A stretch of DNA of 47,881 bases from contig JAKBLM010000029.1 of assembly GCA_021832085.1 (NCBI GenBank), positions 1 through 47,881 on the forward strand. Reading direction: 5' to 3'. The stretch comes from Acidobacteriota bacterium. Its GTDB lineage: Bacteria; Acidobacteriota; Terriglobia; Acidiferrales; UBA7541. Below the pieces are notes generated by a model. It did no database searches, was not told the DNA's origin, and saw nothing but the letters and a program-made list of their open reading frames with translations. Position numbers and translations under genes: made by a program. Below, in pieces: positions 1 through 13,621 of the stretch (its first letter is position 1; each line of letters opens with the position of its first letter).

Positions 1-1
1 G

Positions 2-106
2 CCCCGCACCAACGAGCAACTGCTCCTGGCGGCCAAGACCGCCTTCGACGCGATTACCACCGCCGACTGCAAAGGCTTCTTTTTTAGCGCCCGATACGCT
101 ACATAA
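2..106 (+). CDS. IS630-type transposase, C-terminal end only (runs off the window)
   Basis: The first 105 bases read as an open frame ending at TAA (104-106). It encodes about 34 residues that finish in TTADCKGFFFSARYAT. IS630-family DDE transposases typically end this way: a helix, then a Cys-containing turn, then an aromatic-rich stretch before a Tyr-Ala-Thr/Ser terminus. Only the tail is visible, so catalytic residues and the left end cannot be judged. The frame is convergent with gyrA and stops 14 bp from the gyrA stop codon, so the element is inserted immediately beside gyrA. No terminal inverted repeat was recognised. The family call rests on the C-terminal style alone, and it could be a decayed copy. 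Confidence 0.6.
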   Translation, partial: PRTNEQLLLAAKTAFDAITTADCKGFFFSARYAT

Positions 107-120
107 TATATGGAAATGCT

Positions 121-2670
121 CTAGCCCTCGGGCGGCGCTTCCGGCTCCTCGACGCCGTTCTCGAGGATCACCGCGGCGGCCGCGACGCGATCATTCTCCT
201 CGAGCCGGAGCAGCCGCACGCCTTGGGTCGAACGGCCTGCCTCGCGGATTTCCGCCGAGTGTACGCGGATGATCTTGCCCTGCTCGGTGATGATGATGAC
301 GTCGGATTCCTCGTCCACCTGCAACGTGCAGACGACGTTGCCGTTGCGCTCGGTGGTCTTCAGGTTGATCACGCCCTTGCCGCCGCGGCTCACCAGCCGG
401 TATTCCGCCAGCGGCGTGCGTTTGCCGTATCCGCCCTCGCTGACAGTGAGCATCAGCGAAGTGAGCGACTGGCGCAGTGCGTCGTTTGGAATCTCGTCGA
501 GGTTCTCTGTCTCGATCTTGTAATCCGATTTCAGGATGGCGAAATCGGGCTGGGCCGTGTCCATGCTCACCACCCGGTCACCTTGGTCCAGATCCATGCC
601 TTTCACCCCTGCCGCCGGCCGCCCCATCGGCCGCACGTCGGTTTCCCGGAACAGGATCGCCTGGCCGCTGTGACTGGCGAGGAAAATCAGCTGATGGCCG
701 TCGGTGATCTGCGCGCCGATCAGCTCGTCGGCCTTGTCGAGGTTGATGGCGATGATGCCCGAAGGGCGGGGGTTGGAAAATTCCGCGAGCCGCGTCTTCT
801 TCACGGTGCCCTGGCGCGTGGCGAGGAAAACGAAGCGGCCTTCCTCCTCGAGGTTCCGCGCCGGTACCACGGCGGCCAGTTTCTCGCCCGCCTCGAACTT
901 CACCAGCGAGTGGATTGCCTTGCCGCGCGAAGCGGCGGCCGCCTCGGGAATTTCATAAACCTTGAGCCAGAAAATGCGCCCCAGGCTGGTGAAGAGCAGG
1001 ATGTAGCTGTGCGTCGACGCGATGAAGAGGTGCTCGACGAAGTCCTCTTCCCGCGTCTTCGCACCGATCCGCCCTTTGCCGCCGCGCAACTGATGGCGGT
1101 AAACGTCGACCGGGGTGCGCTTGATATAGCCGCTGTGGCTCACCGTGATCGCCATGTCCTCGTCGCGGATCAAGTCTTCGAGCTGGATTTCCTCGACGCG
1201 GTCGACAATCTGGGTGCGCCGGTCGTCGCCGTACTCCTTTTGCACCTCTCGCAGCTCGGCGACGATCACCTGTTTCAATTTCTTCTCGCTCGCCAGGATA
1301 TCCTTCAGCTCGGCGATCTGCTTCTGGATCTCCGTCAGCTCCTCGAGGATCTTCTCCCGCTCCATCTGCGTCAGCCGGTGCAGTTGCAGATCGAGAATCG
1401 CCTGCGCTTGCCGGTCGCTGAATTCCCATCGCGCGATCAGTCCCGCTTTGGCCTCGGCCGGCGATTTGGACTGGCGAATCAGCTTGATGATTTCGTCCAG
1501 GTGTTCGAGCGCCTTCTTGTAGCCGAGCAGGATGTGCTCCCGCTCCTCGGCCTTGCGCAGATCGAACTGCGTCCGCCGCCGCACCACGTCCACCCGGTGA
1601 TCGATGAAGTGGCGAATGATCTCCACCAGCCCCATCTCGCGCGGCTGCCCGCCGACAATTGCCAGCAGGATCATCCCGAAGGTGTCCTGCATCTGGGTGT
1701 ACTTGTAGAGGTTGTTCAGGATGATCTCCGGTTCCTCGCCCCGCTTCACCTCGATCACGATCCGCATCCCCTCGCGGTCGCTCTCATCGCGAACATCGGC
1801 GATCCCTTCGATCTTCTTGTTCTGCACCAGGTCGGCGATCCGTTCGATCAGCCGCGCCTTGTTCACCTGATAGGGAATTTCGGTGACGACGATGTTCTGC
1901 CGGTCCTTTCCCACCTGCTCGATCGCGGCCTTGGCCCGCATCGTGAACGTGCCGCGCCCGGTCGTGTAGGCCTGCTGAATGCCTTCCCGGCCCCACAGGT
2001 AGCCCCCGGTCGGAAAATCCGGCCCGGGCACATGCTTCATCACCTCGGCCAGCGAAGCGCCGGGCTTGTCCACCAGCAGAATCGCCGCGTCGATCACTTC
2101 GCTCAGGTTGTGTGGCGGGATGTTCGTCGCCATGCCGACGGCGATGCCGGCCGCGCCGTTCACGAGCAGGTTCGGCACTCGCGTCGGCAGCACCACCGGC
2201 TCCTGGTCGGTCTCGTCGAAATTCGGAGCCTGATCGACAGTCTCTTTCTCGATGTCGGAGAGGATCTCATCGCTGATGCGCGCCAGCCGAGCCTCGGTAT
2301 AGCGCATCGCCGCCGGCGGATCGCCGTCGATCGAGCCGAAATTCCCCTGCCCGTCCACCAGCGGATAGCGCAGGTTGAAATCCTGTGCCAGACGCACTAG
2401 TGCGTCGTAGATCGGCGCGTCGCCGTGCGGATGGTATTTGCCCATCACCTCGCCGACGATCTTGGCGCATTTCCGGTAGGGCCGCGTCGAGGTCAGGCCC
2501 AGTTCGTACATCCCGTAGAGAATGCGCCGCTGCACCGGCTTGAGCCCGTCGCGCACGTCGGGCAGCGCCCGGCCGATGATCACGCTCATCGCGTAATCGA
2601 GATAGGAACGCCGCATCTCGGCTTCGATATCGACCGGCAGCATCACGCTCTGTGGTTTTTCGTCAGCCAT
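121..2670 (-). CDS. gyrA: DNA gyrase subunit A
   Basis: Catalytic breakage-reunion subunit of the type IIA topoisomerase that introduces negative supercoils in the cytoplasm as GyrA2GyrB2. The 849 residues are a normal length. The winged-helix region carries YHPHGD at about 79-84, and the catalytic tyrosine is Tyr124 in [10 protein letters not shown] coiled-coil tower follows, then the C-terminal beta-pinwheel with a GyrA-box-like LRGGKGRIG. The position equivalent to E. coli Ser83 is Ala85, while the Asp87 equivalent is kept as Asp89. The ATG start is the only sensible start before the conserved [11 protein letters not shown] region. It lies downstream of gyrB on the same strand, separated by one small gene. 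No terminator is seen before the transposase remnant at its 3' end. Confidence 0.98.
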   Translation of the reverse strand: MADEKPQSVMLPVDIEAEMRRSYLDYAMSVIIGRALPDVRDGLKPVQRRILYGMYELGLTSTRPYRKCAKIVGEVMGKYHPHGDAPIYDALVRLAQDFNLRYPLVDGQGNFGSIDGDPPAAMRYTEARLARISDEILSDIEKETVDQAPNFDETDQEPVVLPTRVPNLLVNGAAGIAVGMATNIPPHNLSEVIDAAILLVDKPGASLAEVMKHVPGPDFPTGGYLWGREGIQQAYTTGRGTFTMRAKAAIEQVGKDRQNIVVTEIPYQVNKARLIERIADLVQNKKIEGIADVRDESDREGMRIVIEVKRGEEPEIILNNLYKYTQMQDTFGMILLAIVGGQPREMGLVEIIRHFIDHRVDVVRRRTQFDLRKAEEREHILLGYKKALEHLDEIIKLIRQSKSPAEAKAGLIARWEFSDRQAQAILDLQLHRLTQMEREKILEELTEIQKQIAELKDILASEKKLKQVIVAELREVQKEYGDDRRTQIVDRVEEIQLEDLIRDEDMAITVSHSGYIKRTPVDVYRHQLRGGKGRIGAKTREEDFVEHLFIASTHSYILLFTSLGRIFWLKVYEIPEAAAASRGKAIHSLVKFEAGEKLAAVVPARNLEEEGRFVFLATRQGTVKKTRLAEFSNPRPSGIIAINLDKADELIGAQITDGHQLIFLASHSGQAILFRETDVRPMGRPAAGVKGMDLDQGDRVVSMDTAQPDFAILKSDYKIETENLDEIPNDALRQSLTSLMLTVSEGGYGKRTPLAEYRLVSRGGKGVINLKTTERNGNVVCTLQVDEESDVIIITEQGKIIRVHSAEIREAGRSTQGVRLLRLEENDRVAAAAVILENGVEEPEAPPEG

Positions 2671-2728
2671 GCCTTAGTCTCCGTAAGCACCACCAAATCT
2701 CTTTTTCCGCCCGGCCCCAGCCCGCGGA

Positions 2729-2992
2729 CTACACAGGGCCCGATGCGCCGCTCGCCCCGCACTCCAGGACGAACGCCTTCACCGCCTCGAACGCCGCTGC
2801 GGCGTTCGGAAACCGCTTCTTGGCAAAATACTCCTCGAGTACCCGAGCGAGCCGCTCTGCCTCGCCCGCGTCGCTGCATTCCACCGCGACGCCGCCCGTC
2901 GCGTCCGGCCGCGCGGTCTCGATGGCGCGAAAACCTTCGCACCGCATCCCACCCAGCCCCGGCGCCGTCTCCCAGCTCAGCTGAAATAGCAT
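2729..2992 (-). CDS. Small hypothetical protein between gyrB and gyrA
   Basis: An 87-residue frame fills most of the 396-bp gap between the gyrB stop and the gyrA start, on the same strand. The protein is mixed alpha/beta in composition. Its middle (EAERLARVLEEYFAKKRF, then AAAAFEAVKAFVL) reads as two amphipathic helices. There is no signal peptide, membrane segment or recognised motif. An AGGG lies about 14 nt upstream of the ATG, a weak ribosome site. A longer frame (2643-3014) overlaps it in another phase but has an Arg-rich, shadow-like composition, so this frame was preferred. The family is not recognised. It is probably co-transcribed with the gyrase genes. Confidence 0.5.
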   Translation of the reverse strand: MLFQLSWETAPGLGGMRCEGFRAIETARPDATGGVAVECSDAGEAERLARVLEEYFAKKRFPNAAAAFEAVKAFVLECGASGASGPV

Positions 2993-3066
2993 TCTTTGAG
3001 TTTCCGCCCTTCATCCTCAGCAGAAAACCGCCAGCGGGACCCGGGCGTTGCGGGCCAACCTGCGCC

Positions 3067-5935
<2,869 letters not shown>

Positions 5936-7048
5936 TTAGATCCGCATCGGCATCACGACGTAGCGGTAGCGCGTAGAGGGATCGCCTTCAGGCCGTAACT
6001 GCCCCGCCGACTGCTCGTCCTTCAACTCGAGCGAGATTGGCCCCTCGGCCGAGGTCGCCAGGAAATCGAGCAGGTAATCGGCATTGAAGCCGATCGAGAT
6101 TGGGTCGCCCTTGTATTCCCGCTCGATCGCCTCTTTTGCCTCGCCGTAATCAGGGCTCGAGGCGGAAAGCTCGATGCCTTCGCGGGCCAGCGTCAGCTTC
6201 ACAGCGTGCGAGCGCTGGTCGGCGAGTTGCGAAACCCGCCGCAGCGCATCCTGGAATTCGTTCCGGTCGAGCACGACGACTTTGTTGTTGTCGCGCGGCA
6301 GCACCGCTTCGTAATTGGGAAACTGCCCGGTGAGCTTACGCGAGATCAGCAGCCGCGGGCCCAACCGGAAGAACAGGTGGCTTTCGTCCTGCCCGAACTC
6401 GATCTGCGCATCCTCATCGGCTTCGTTCACAAGGCGCATGATTTCCGACAGCGCTTTCTTCGGCACCAGTGTCCGCACCTCGCCCGGCAGCCCCTCGAAT
6501 TTGTAGTCCGTTTCGACCAGCGCCAGCCGATGGCCGTCGGTCGCCACCATCACGATCCCTTCCGGCTTCAAAATCGCCAGCGAGCCGCTCAGGGTGTAGC
6601 GCGATTCCTCGCTCGAGATCGCGAAGCTGGTTTTCGCGATCAGGTCGGCGAGGATCTTGCACGGGATCCGCACGAGCGACGGAGGGAAGGCCGGCAAGGC
6701 AGGGAAATTGTCTTTCGAAAGCCCAACCAGCTTGTACGTCCTGCGGTCGGAGATGATCTGCACCCAGTGGTTCTCGAGCAGCTTGAACCGGATATCGCCT
6801 TCGGGCAGCAGACGCACCAGATCGAGCAGCTTCTTCGCCGGAATCGTCCCGCCGCCCTCCTTCTTCACCTTCGCCTCGCACGAACTCTGGATGCTCAACT
6901 CCAGATCGGTCGCAGTCAGCACGAGCCTTTCGGCAACCGCTTCGCAAAGGATATTCGAGAGAATCGGAATCGTTGTCTTCCGCTCGACCACGCCCTGCGT
7001 CAGCGACAGCTCTTTGACCAGTTCCGCTTTCCCTACGGTGAATTCCAT
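5936..7048 (-). CDS. dnaN: DNA polymerase III sliding clamp (beta subunit)
   Basis: Ring-shaped processivity clamp that tethers DNA polymerase III to the template. The 370 residues cover the usual three clamp folds. The N-terminus MEFTVGKAELVKEL and the following PILSNI are typical. The C-terminal YRYVVMPMRI matches the clamp ending, which forms part of the hydrophobic partner-binding pocket. ATG at 7048 was chosen because GAGG lies 9 nt upstream. A GTG three codons earlier would sit on top of that ribosome site. It lies downstream of dnaA on the same strand, separated by 527 bp of non-coding sequence with DnaA-box-like motifs. Confidence 0.97.
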   Translation of the reverse strand: MEFTVGKAELVKELSLTQGVVERKTTIPILSNILCEAVAERLVLTATDLELSIQSSCEAKVKKEGGGTIPAKKLLDLVRLLPEGDIRFKLLENHWVQIISDRRTYKLVGLSKDNFPALPAFPPSLVRIPCKILADLIAKTSFAISSEESRYTLSGSLAILKPEGIVMVATDGHRLALVETDYKFEGLPGEVRTLVPKKALSEIMRLVNEADEDAQIEFGQDESHLFFRLGPRLLISRKLTGQFPNYEAVLPRDNNKVVVLDRNEFQDALRRVSQLADQRSHAVKLTLAREGIELSASSPDYGEAKEAIEREYKGDPISIGFNADYLLDFLATSAEGPISLELKDEQSAGQLRPEGDPSTRYRYVVMPMRI

Positions 7049-7575
7049 CTTGGACACCCTCGCTTTGCTTGAAGGGTCTGGTGCACCAACAAAATCCTCA
7101 ACCCGTGCAGGCTACTCTACTCGGAGCGACGACGGTTCTCAATACCACTTCAAAACAGGAAAGAAGTAAATACCGTAGTCGTCGTTTCCGTGCAAACCGT
7201 GGAAAACCGATCCAAGCCTTGCTCCCTCTTCCACTTGTCTTCCACGCCCAGGCTGAGGAAAATCCTGCACCCGCGAGCAAAAGCGCTTTCCATTCCCGTT
7301 TCCTTCCACTGCTTCCGCATTTCCTCCACAGCGCTTTCCCCAGCTTCTCCACAGCTTTTCCCGTGGCTGCTCTCGTGGTTTCGGGGGCCGTGAGCTGCGC
7401 TCCACGACGCCGATCTGGCCCCGTCATCTGAGCGAAGAGTTCGCGGGGGACGAAGTAAGTCCCGGCACACGGCACCAAGCAAGAACTGGTCCACACGCCC
7501 GCAGGTCGGAGGCCAAGGGTCGAACCGTACGCCAGAAAGGCTATGCGCGGGGCGCCAGCGCCAATCAAGGCCGCC
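7049..7575. other. dnaA-dnaN intergenic region with DnaA-box-like array (candidate oriC part)
   Basis: This 527-bp region has no convincing gene; long frames across it have shadow-like composition. Between 7198 and 7353 there are five TCCAC cores in one orientation (7230, 7241, 7305, 7325, 7348) and one inverted TTTTCCACG (7198-7206). The best plus-strand site is TTCTCCACA (7345-7353), one mismatch from the DnaA box consensus TTWTNCACA. Such clusters in the dnaA-dnaN gap are part of bipartite origins in, for example, Bacillus. A degenerate dispersed repeat occupies 7423-7465. Origin function is inferred. Confidence 0.45.
7423..7465. repeat. Dispersed degenerate repeat, copy 1
   Basis: Begins GTCATCTGAGCGAAGA and ends TAAGTCCCGG. 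The second copy at 35934-35976 has the same start (GTCATCCGGAGCGAAGA), a GACGAA core and the same GTCCCG end. Both lie in gene-free sequence. The unit is probably a small interspersed element of this genome. Confidence 0.45.
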
Positions 7576-8880
7576 TTACCCGAGCGAGTCGAGCAGGCGA
7601 TTTAGCGTCCGGTTCAGGTCCTTATCGGTGCGGCGGAGCGATTCGATCTTATGGATCGAATGGAGCACGGTGGTATGGTGCTTGCCGCCGAACTGGCGGC
7701 CGATTTCCGGCAGCGACGCGGAGGTCAACTCTTTCACGAGATACATCGCCACCTGGCGCGGGAAGGCGATCGCCTTCGAGTTCGAACGCATCTTCAGGTC
7801 CTGCGGGCGCAGGCCAAAATGCTCAGCCACGCGCTTCTGGATGCCCTCGATCGTCACGCGCCGGTCCTGCGATTCCAGCACGTTCTTCAGCACCTGCTGC
7901 GCCACCGCCAGGTTGATTTCGGTGCCGGTGAGCGAGGTGAAGGCGATCAGCCGGATCAATGCCCCTTCCAATTCACGGATGTTCGAGCGAATCGACCGGG
8001 CGATGAACTCGGCGACGTCGGCCGGCAGGATCACCCGCTCACTCTCCGCCTTCTTGTGCAGGATCGCGATCTTCGTTTCCAGGTCCGGTGGTTGGATATC
8101 GGCGATCAGGCCCCACTCGAAACGCGACCGCAGCCGCTCCTCGATCGCCGAGATCTCCTTCGGCGGGCAATCGGAGCTGATCACGATCTGCCGCTGTTGG
8201 TCGTAGAGGTCGTTGAACGTGTGGAAAAACTCCTCCTGCGTCCGCTCGCGCGTGGCGATGAACTGGATGTCGTCGATCAACAGCACGTCCACCGAACGGA
8301 AGCGGTCGCGGAAGCCGGACATGCGATCGAAGCGCAACGAGGCGATCATGTCGTTGGTGAATTTCTCGGCGCTCAGGTAGGCGAGCCGGGTCGCCGGGTT
8401 GCGCCGCCGGAGCGCGTGCCCGATCGCCTGCATCAGGTGCGTCTTTCCCAGACCCACTCCGCCGTAGAGAAACAGCGGGTTGTAAGCCTTCGATGGCCGC
8501 TCGGCCACTGCCTGGGCCGCCGCGTGCGCGAACTGGTTCGATCCGCCCACGACAAACGTCTCGAACCGGTACCGCGGGTTGAGTTGGTGATCGGTCGAAT
8601 CGAAATCGAGTCTTGCCTGCGAGGCCGCAGGCGGAGCCGGCTCCGCTTCCGGGCAAACGAATTCCAGCCGCGTATCCGACATGCCAACCTCAAGCAGCAC
8701 CGCTTTCAGCATCTCCCCGTAGGTTTCGGTCAGCTTGCGGCGAAACGCCCGCGTCGGCACCCGGACTTTCAGCTTGCCATTGTCTGCTCCTTCCTGCTGC
8801 GTGGGCCGGAACCAGGTGGCAAAACTGTGCGGATTAACTCGCCGCTCCATATGTTGCAGAATGTTTTCCCAAGTATTCAT
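7576..8880 (-). CDS. dnaA: Chromosomal replication initiator DnaA
   Basis: AAA+ ATPase that binds DnaA boxes and melts the origin. The 434 residues are arranged as domain I (about 1-75; NTWENILQ, NPHSFATWF), a short linker and the AAA+ core. The core shows Walker A GGVGLGKT (140-147), Walker B LLIDDIQ (200-206) and the box VII region RSNIRELEGAL (298-308). The C-terminal domain IV has the signature GGKHHTTVLHSI (398-409); the common GGRDHTTV is changed to GGKHHTTV. ATG at 8880 was chosen over an in-frame TTG eight codons upstream, because the protein then begins with the usual helix of domain I. Three DnaA boxes just before the start suggest autoregulation. Confidence 0.97.
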   Translation of the reverse strand: MNTWENILQHMERRVNPHSFATWFRPTQQEGADNGKLKVRVPTRAFRRKLTETYGEMLKAVLLEVGMSDTRLEFVCPEAEPAPPAASQARLDFDSTDHQLNPRYRFETFVVGGSNQFAHAAAQAVAERPSKAYNPLFLYGGVGLGKTHLMQAIGHALRRRNPATRLAYLSAEKFTNDMIASLRFDRMSGFRDRFRSVDVLLIDDIQFIATRERTQEEFFHTFNDLYDQQRQIVISSDCPPKEISAIEERLRSRFEWGLIADIQPPDLETKIAILHKKAESERVILPADVAEFIARSIRSNIRELEGALIRLIAFTSLTGTEINLAVAQQVLKNVLESQDRRVTIEGIQKRVAEHFGLRPQDLKMRSNSKAIAFPRQVAMYLVKELTSASLPEIGRQFGGKHHTTVLHSIHKIESLRRTDKDLNRTLNRLLDSLG

Positions 8881-9124
8881 AGGTACATCTCTTAATTTCC
8901 ACAACTGTGGAAATGATGTGGAAAAATAGACCAGTCCCGCGTTCCCCCAAAGCAGAGGTCCCGCCCAGTTGTCTTGTCGCCGTTCGGTCCACCGGGTGGG
9001 TATCCGGTGGAGAGCTGCGGTGGTGGATTCTGCACAAGTGCGGCGAACTGAGCAATAGGGAATTCAAAGAAATTTTCTCCCGTTCTGCACATACCTTGCA
9101 CAGCTTTTCCACAGCCGTGTCTGC
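8881..9124. other. Candidate origin / dnaA control region upstream of dnaA
   Basis: This 244-bp gap between dnaA and the YmdB-type gene holds two exact matches to TTWTNCACA: 8917-8925 on the minus strand and 9105-9113 on the plus strand, both TTTTCCACA. Two further near matches form a palindrome. An A+T-rich stretch at 9061-9078 (AATTCAAAGAAATTTTCT) could be the unwinding element. Together with the dnaA-dnaN motifs it resembles a two-part origin around dnaA. Confidence 0.5.
8895..8925. promoter_or_regulatory. Cluster of three DnaA boxes before dnaA
   Basis: ATTTCCACA (8895-8903, plus) and the same box inverted (8906-8914) form an almost perfect palindrome with a 2-nt centre. An exact TTTTCCACA (8917-8925, minus) follows after 2 nt. 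The cluster ends 15 nt before the dnaA ATG, where bound DnaA would block dnaA expression. Confidence 0.6.
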
Positions 9125-9907
9125 TCAATCCAACCGGTAGAGAACCCGCTCCACCGACAGTGCGTGCCCCGTTTCCTCGTCGATTTGCAGCCGTAGAGCG
9201 TTCATCGCCAGGTTATTTGCGGCGACTTCGAATCGCACCGGCAGGCCCTCGAGAAATCGCTCGAGCACGGCTCGTTTGTCCATCCCGATCACCGAATCGT
9301 GTGGGCCCGTCATGCCGACGTCGCTGATGAACGCCGTGCCGGCCGGCAGCACGCGTTCGTCGGCGGTAGCCACGTGCGTGTGCGTGCCGATCACGGCCGA
9401 GACGCGCCCGTCCAGATACCAGCCGATCGCCTGCTTTTCGCTGGTCGCCTCGGCGTGCATGTCCACCAGGATCACCTTCGCCTGTTCCGGCACCCGCCCG
9501 AGTTCCCGGTCCGCGACGCGGAACGGGCAATCGATCGCGGGCATGAACGTCCGACCCTGTAGATGCAGCACGGCAAAAGGAACTCCCCCGCGCGTCTCGC
9601 CGATGAAGAGTCCGCTGCCCGGCGCACCATCCGGATAATTCGCCGGCCGGAGCAGCCGCGGCTGCAACGGCAGGTATTCGAAGACCTCTTTCCGGTCCCA
9701 GATGTGGTTGCCGCCGCAGAGCACATCGATGCCGCAGGCAAAGAGTTCCTCGGCCAGCCGTGGAATGATGCCGAATCCTCCGGCGGCATTGTCGCCGTTG
9801 GCGACCACCAGATCGAGCCGTTCCTGCTCGATGATGTCTGCCAGCCTTTCCTCGACAATGCGGCGGCCGGGGGAACCGACGATATCCCCAATGAAAAGAA
9901 TTCGCAT
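9125..9907 (-). CDS. YmdB/TIGR00282-type metallophosphoesterase
   Basis: Cytoplasmic metal-dependent phosphodiesterase of the YmdB family; characterised members hydrolyse 2',3'-cyclic nucleotides. The 260 residues match the family length. Metal-ligand positions are visible: Asp8 (GDIVG), Asp39-Asn40 (ANGDN, where Glu is usual in place of Asp39), Asn67-His68 (GGNHIWD), His151 (DMHAE), and His176 and His178 (GTHTHV). The ATG start gives the expected MRILFIGDIVG. It follows zapA on the same strand after 91 bp, so the two may share a transcript. In other phyla the family often neighbours rny or zapA-like genes, which fits a housekeeping role. Confidence 0.92.
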   Translation of the reverse strand: MRILFIGDIVGSPGRRIVEERLADIIEQERLDLVVANGDNAAGGFGIIPRLAEELFACGIDVLCGGNHIWDRKEVFEYLPLQPRLLRPANYPDGAPGSGLFIGETRGGVPFAVLHLQGRTFMPAIDCPFRVADRELGRVPEQAKVILVDMHAEATSEKQAIGWYLDGRVSAVIGTHTHVATADERVLPAGTAFISDVGMTGPHDSVIGMDKRAVLERFLEGLPVRFEVAANNLAMNALRLQIDEETGHALSVERVLYRLD

Positions 9908-9998
9908 GGGATCACAACCGGGGTGAAGGCCCGTCGAAACCGCTGGTATTGTAGCAGGCTGTCGACGATGCGGCGAACGCCGCGAAACCGCCGGCCAT

Positions 9999-10274
9999 TC
10001 AGGCCGGCCGCTTCAGCGCCGTCTCCACCAGCCGCACACAGCGCTCGACGCGCCGCCGCAATTCGCCGCGCTCCTCGCGGTAGCCGGAGACCTCGTCGGC
10101 CAGGTTCAAGGCGGCCAGCACAGCAATTCTCGCCACGTCCACCGATCCGGTGACTTCGGCAATCGTGCGCATCTTTTCGTCCACCGTCAGCGCCAGTTTC
10201 CGCACGTAGGCCTCGTCCAGATCGCCCTGTACCGTATAGCTTTTGTCGAAGATCTGCACCTGGATGCTCTTCAC
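9999..10274 (-). CDS. zapA: Cell division protein ZapA
   Basis: Small coiled-coil protein that cross-links FtsZ filaments at the division ring. The 91 residues show the ZapA pattern: N-terminal strand VKSIQVQIFDKSYTVQG, a helix with VDEKMRTIAE, the DVARIAVLAALNLADE helix, and a C-terminal coiled coil (EERGELRRRVERCVRLVETAL). GTG at 10274 is preferred, since GGGGAG lies 6-8 nt upstream and the protein then begins with the typical lead strand. An ATG eight codons earlier (10298) is the alternative. It is divergent from aconitase and upstream of the YmdB-type gene. Confidence 0.88.
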   Translation of the reverse strand: MKSIQVQIFDKSYTVQGDLDEAYVRKLALTVDEKMRTIAEVTGSVDVARIAVLAALNLADEVSGYREERGELRRRVERCVRLVETALKRPA

Positions 10275-10454
10275 GGCTTTCTCCCCAGTCCCGCCCATTC
10301 TGCGGGCCGGCTCGCCCCTTGGCAAGCCCCGACCGGCCTGCCGCTGTCTCGCCGCCGCCCGCACGATGCACACTTCGCGCCGAGCCCGTGCGCGTTGCCA
10401 GTCGCTGCGTGGCCACGCGCTTGCCATGGTTCGGCCGCTATTCCGGGAAATCGC

Positions 10455-10463
10455 TGTTAGAAT
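10455..10463 (+). promoter_or_regulatory. Candidate extended -10 promoter for aconitase
   Basis: TGTTAGAAT fits the extended -10 pattern TGnTAnAAT. No good -35 lies 17 bp upstream. It would give a 5' leader of about 185 nt before the aconitase ATG. Confidence 0.35.
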
Positions 10464-10655
10464 AGCCAGTGATGGATTGGTTGCTTTCCGGAGCATCGGC
10501 GAGCGCCTGCCCTTCTTCTTGCGGCGAGCGCTTGCTTCTTCCCGATGCCGAACTCCCGGAACAGGGGAATCCACCGCTCTCCGCGCTTGCCCTTGCCAGC
10601 ATTGCCGGGCCGGCGCTCGCCCTTGGGTATTCTCGCGATCAAGAGGATTGACATC

Positions 10656-13385
<2,730 letters not shown>

Positions 13386-13387
13386 GC

Positions 13388-13406
13388 GGCGGCAGCTTCT
13401 GCCGCC
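13388..13406 (+). terminator. Hairpin after aconitase
   Basis: GGCGGCAG and CTGCCGCC form a perfect 8-bp stem with a 3-nt loop, starting 3 nt past the stop. Only a short ATTT follows. Confidence 0.55.
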
Positions 13407-13411
13407 ATTTC

Positions 13412-13447
13412 CACGGGCGGGACAGCCTCATGGCTGTCCCGCCCGTG
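13412..13447. repeat. Perfect 16-bp-stem palindrome between acnA and pheT
   Basis: CACGGGCGGGACAGCC, a TCAT loop and the exact inverse GGCTGTCCCGCCCGTG. The element lies 5 bp beyond the aconitase terminator hairpin, in the convergent gap. It could stop transcription from both sides, or be a mobile REP-like palindrome. The rest of the gap (13448-13621) shows nothing recognisable. Confidence 0.75.
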
Positions 13448-13621
13448 CCATCTCGCACGGGGATTGCGGGCCAGCACCGATACCTTCTCGGCCGTGGGAT
13501 TTTCCCGGGCCCAAAGGAAGCGCCGCTGTTTCATCGTTGGGGTCGGAACGGCCTATTTCGAAACCGGGCGCAGCGCGACCGCGGAGGCAATTCCCACGGC
13601 CAGAACGCTGGAATCTGCGCG

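Noticed and set aside
223..2400. Long plus-strand open frame opposite gyrA
   Set aside because: Mirror of a GC-rich coding strand; His/Arg/Asp-rich composition and no motif. gyrA is certain on the other strand. The same applies to long antisense frames over gyrB, dnaA, nrdJ and the S10 genes.
7098..7568. 156-codon minus frame in the dnaA-dnaN gap
   Set aside because: Composition is Arg/Ser/Trp-rich without domains. It crosses the DnaA-box array and the dispersed repeat and has no ribosome site.
10469..10651. 60-codon frame just before aconitase
   Set aside because: It ends 4 bp before the aconitase ATG and lies right after a -10-like element, so it was considered as a leader gene. Its composition (Ala/Ser/Leu/Pro) is shadow-like and no ribosome site is visible.
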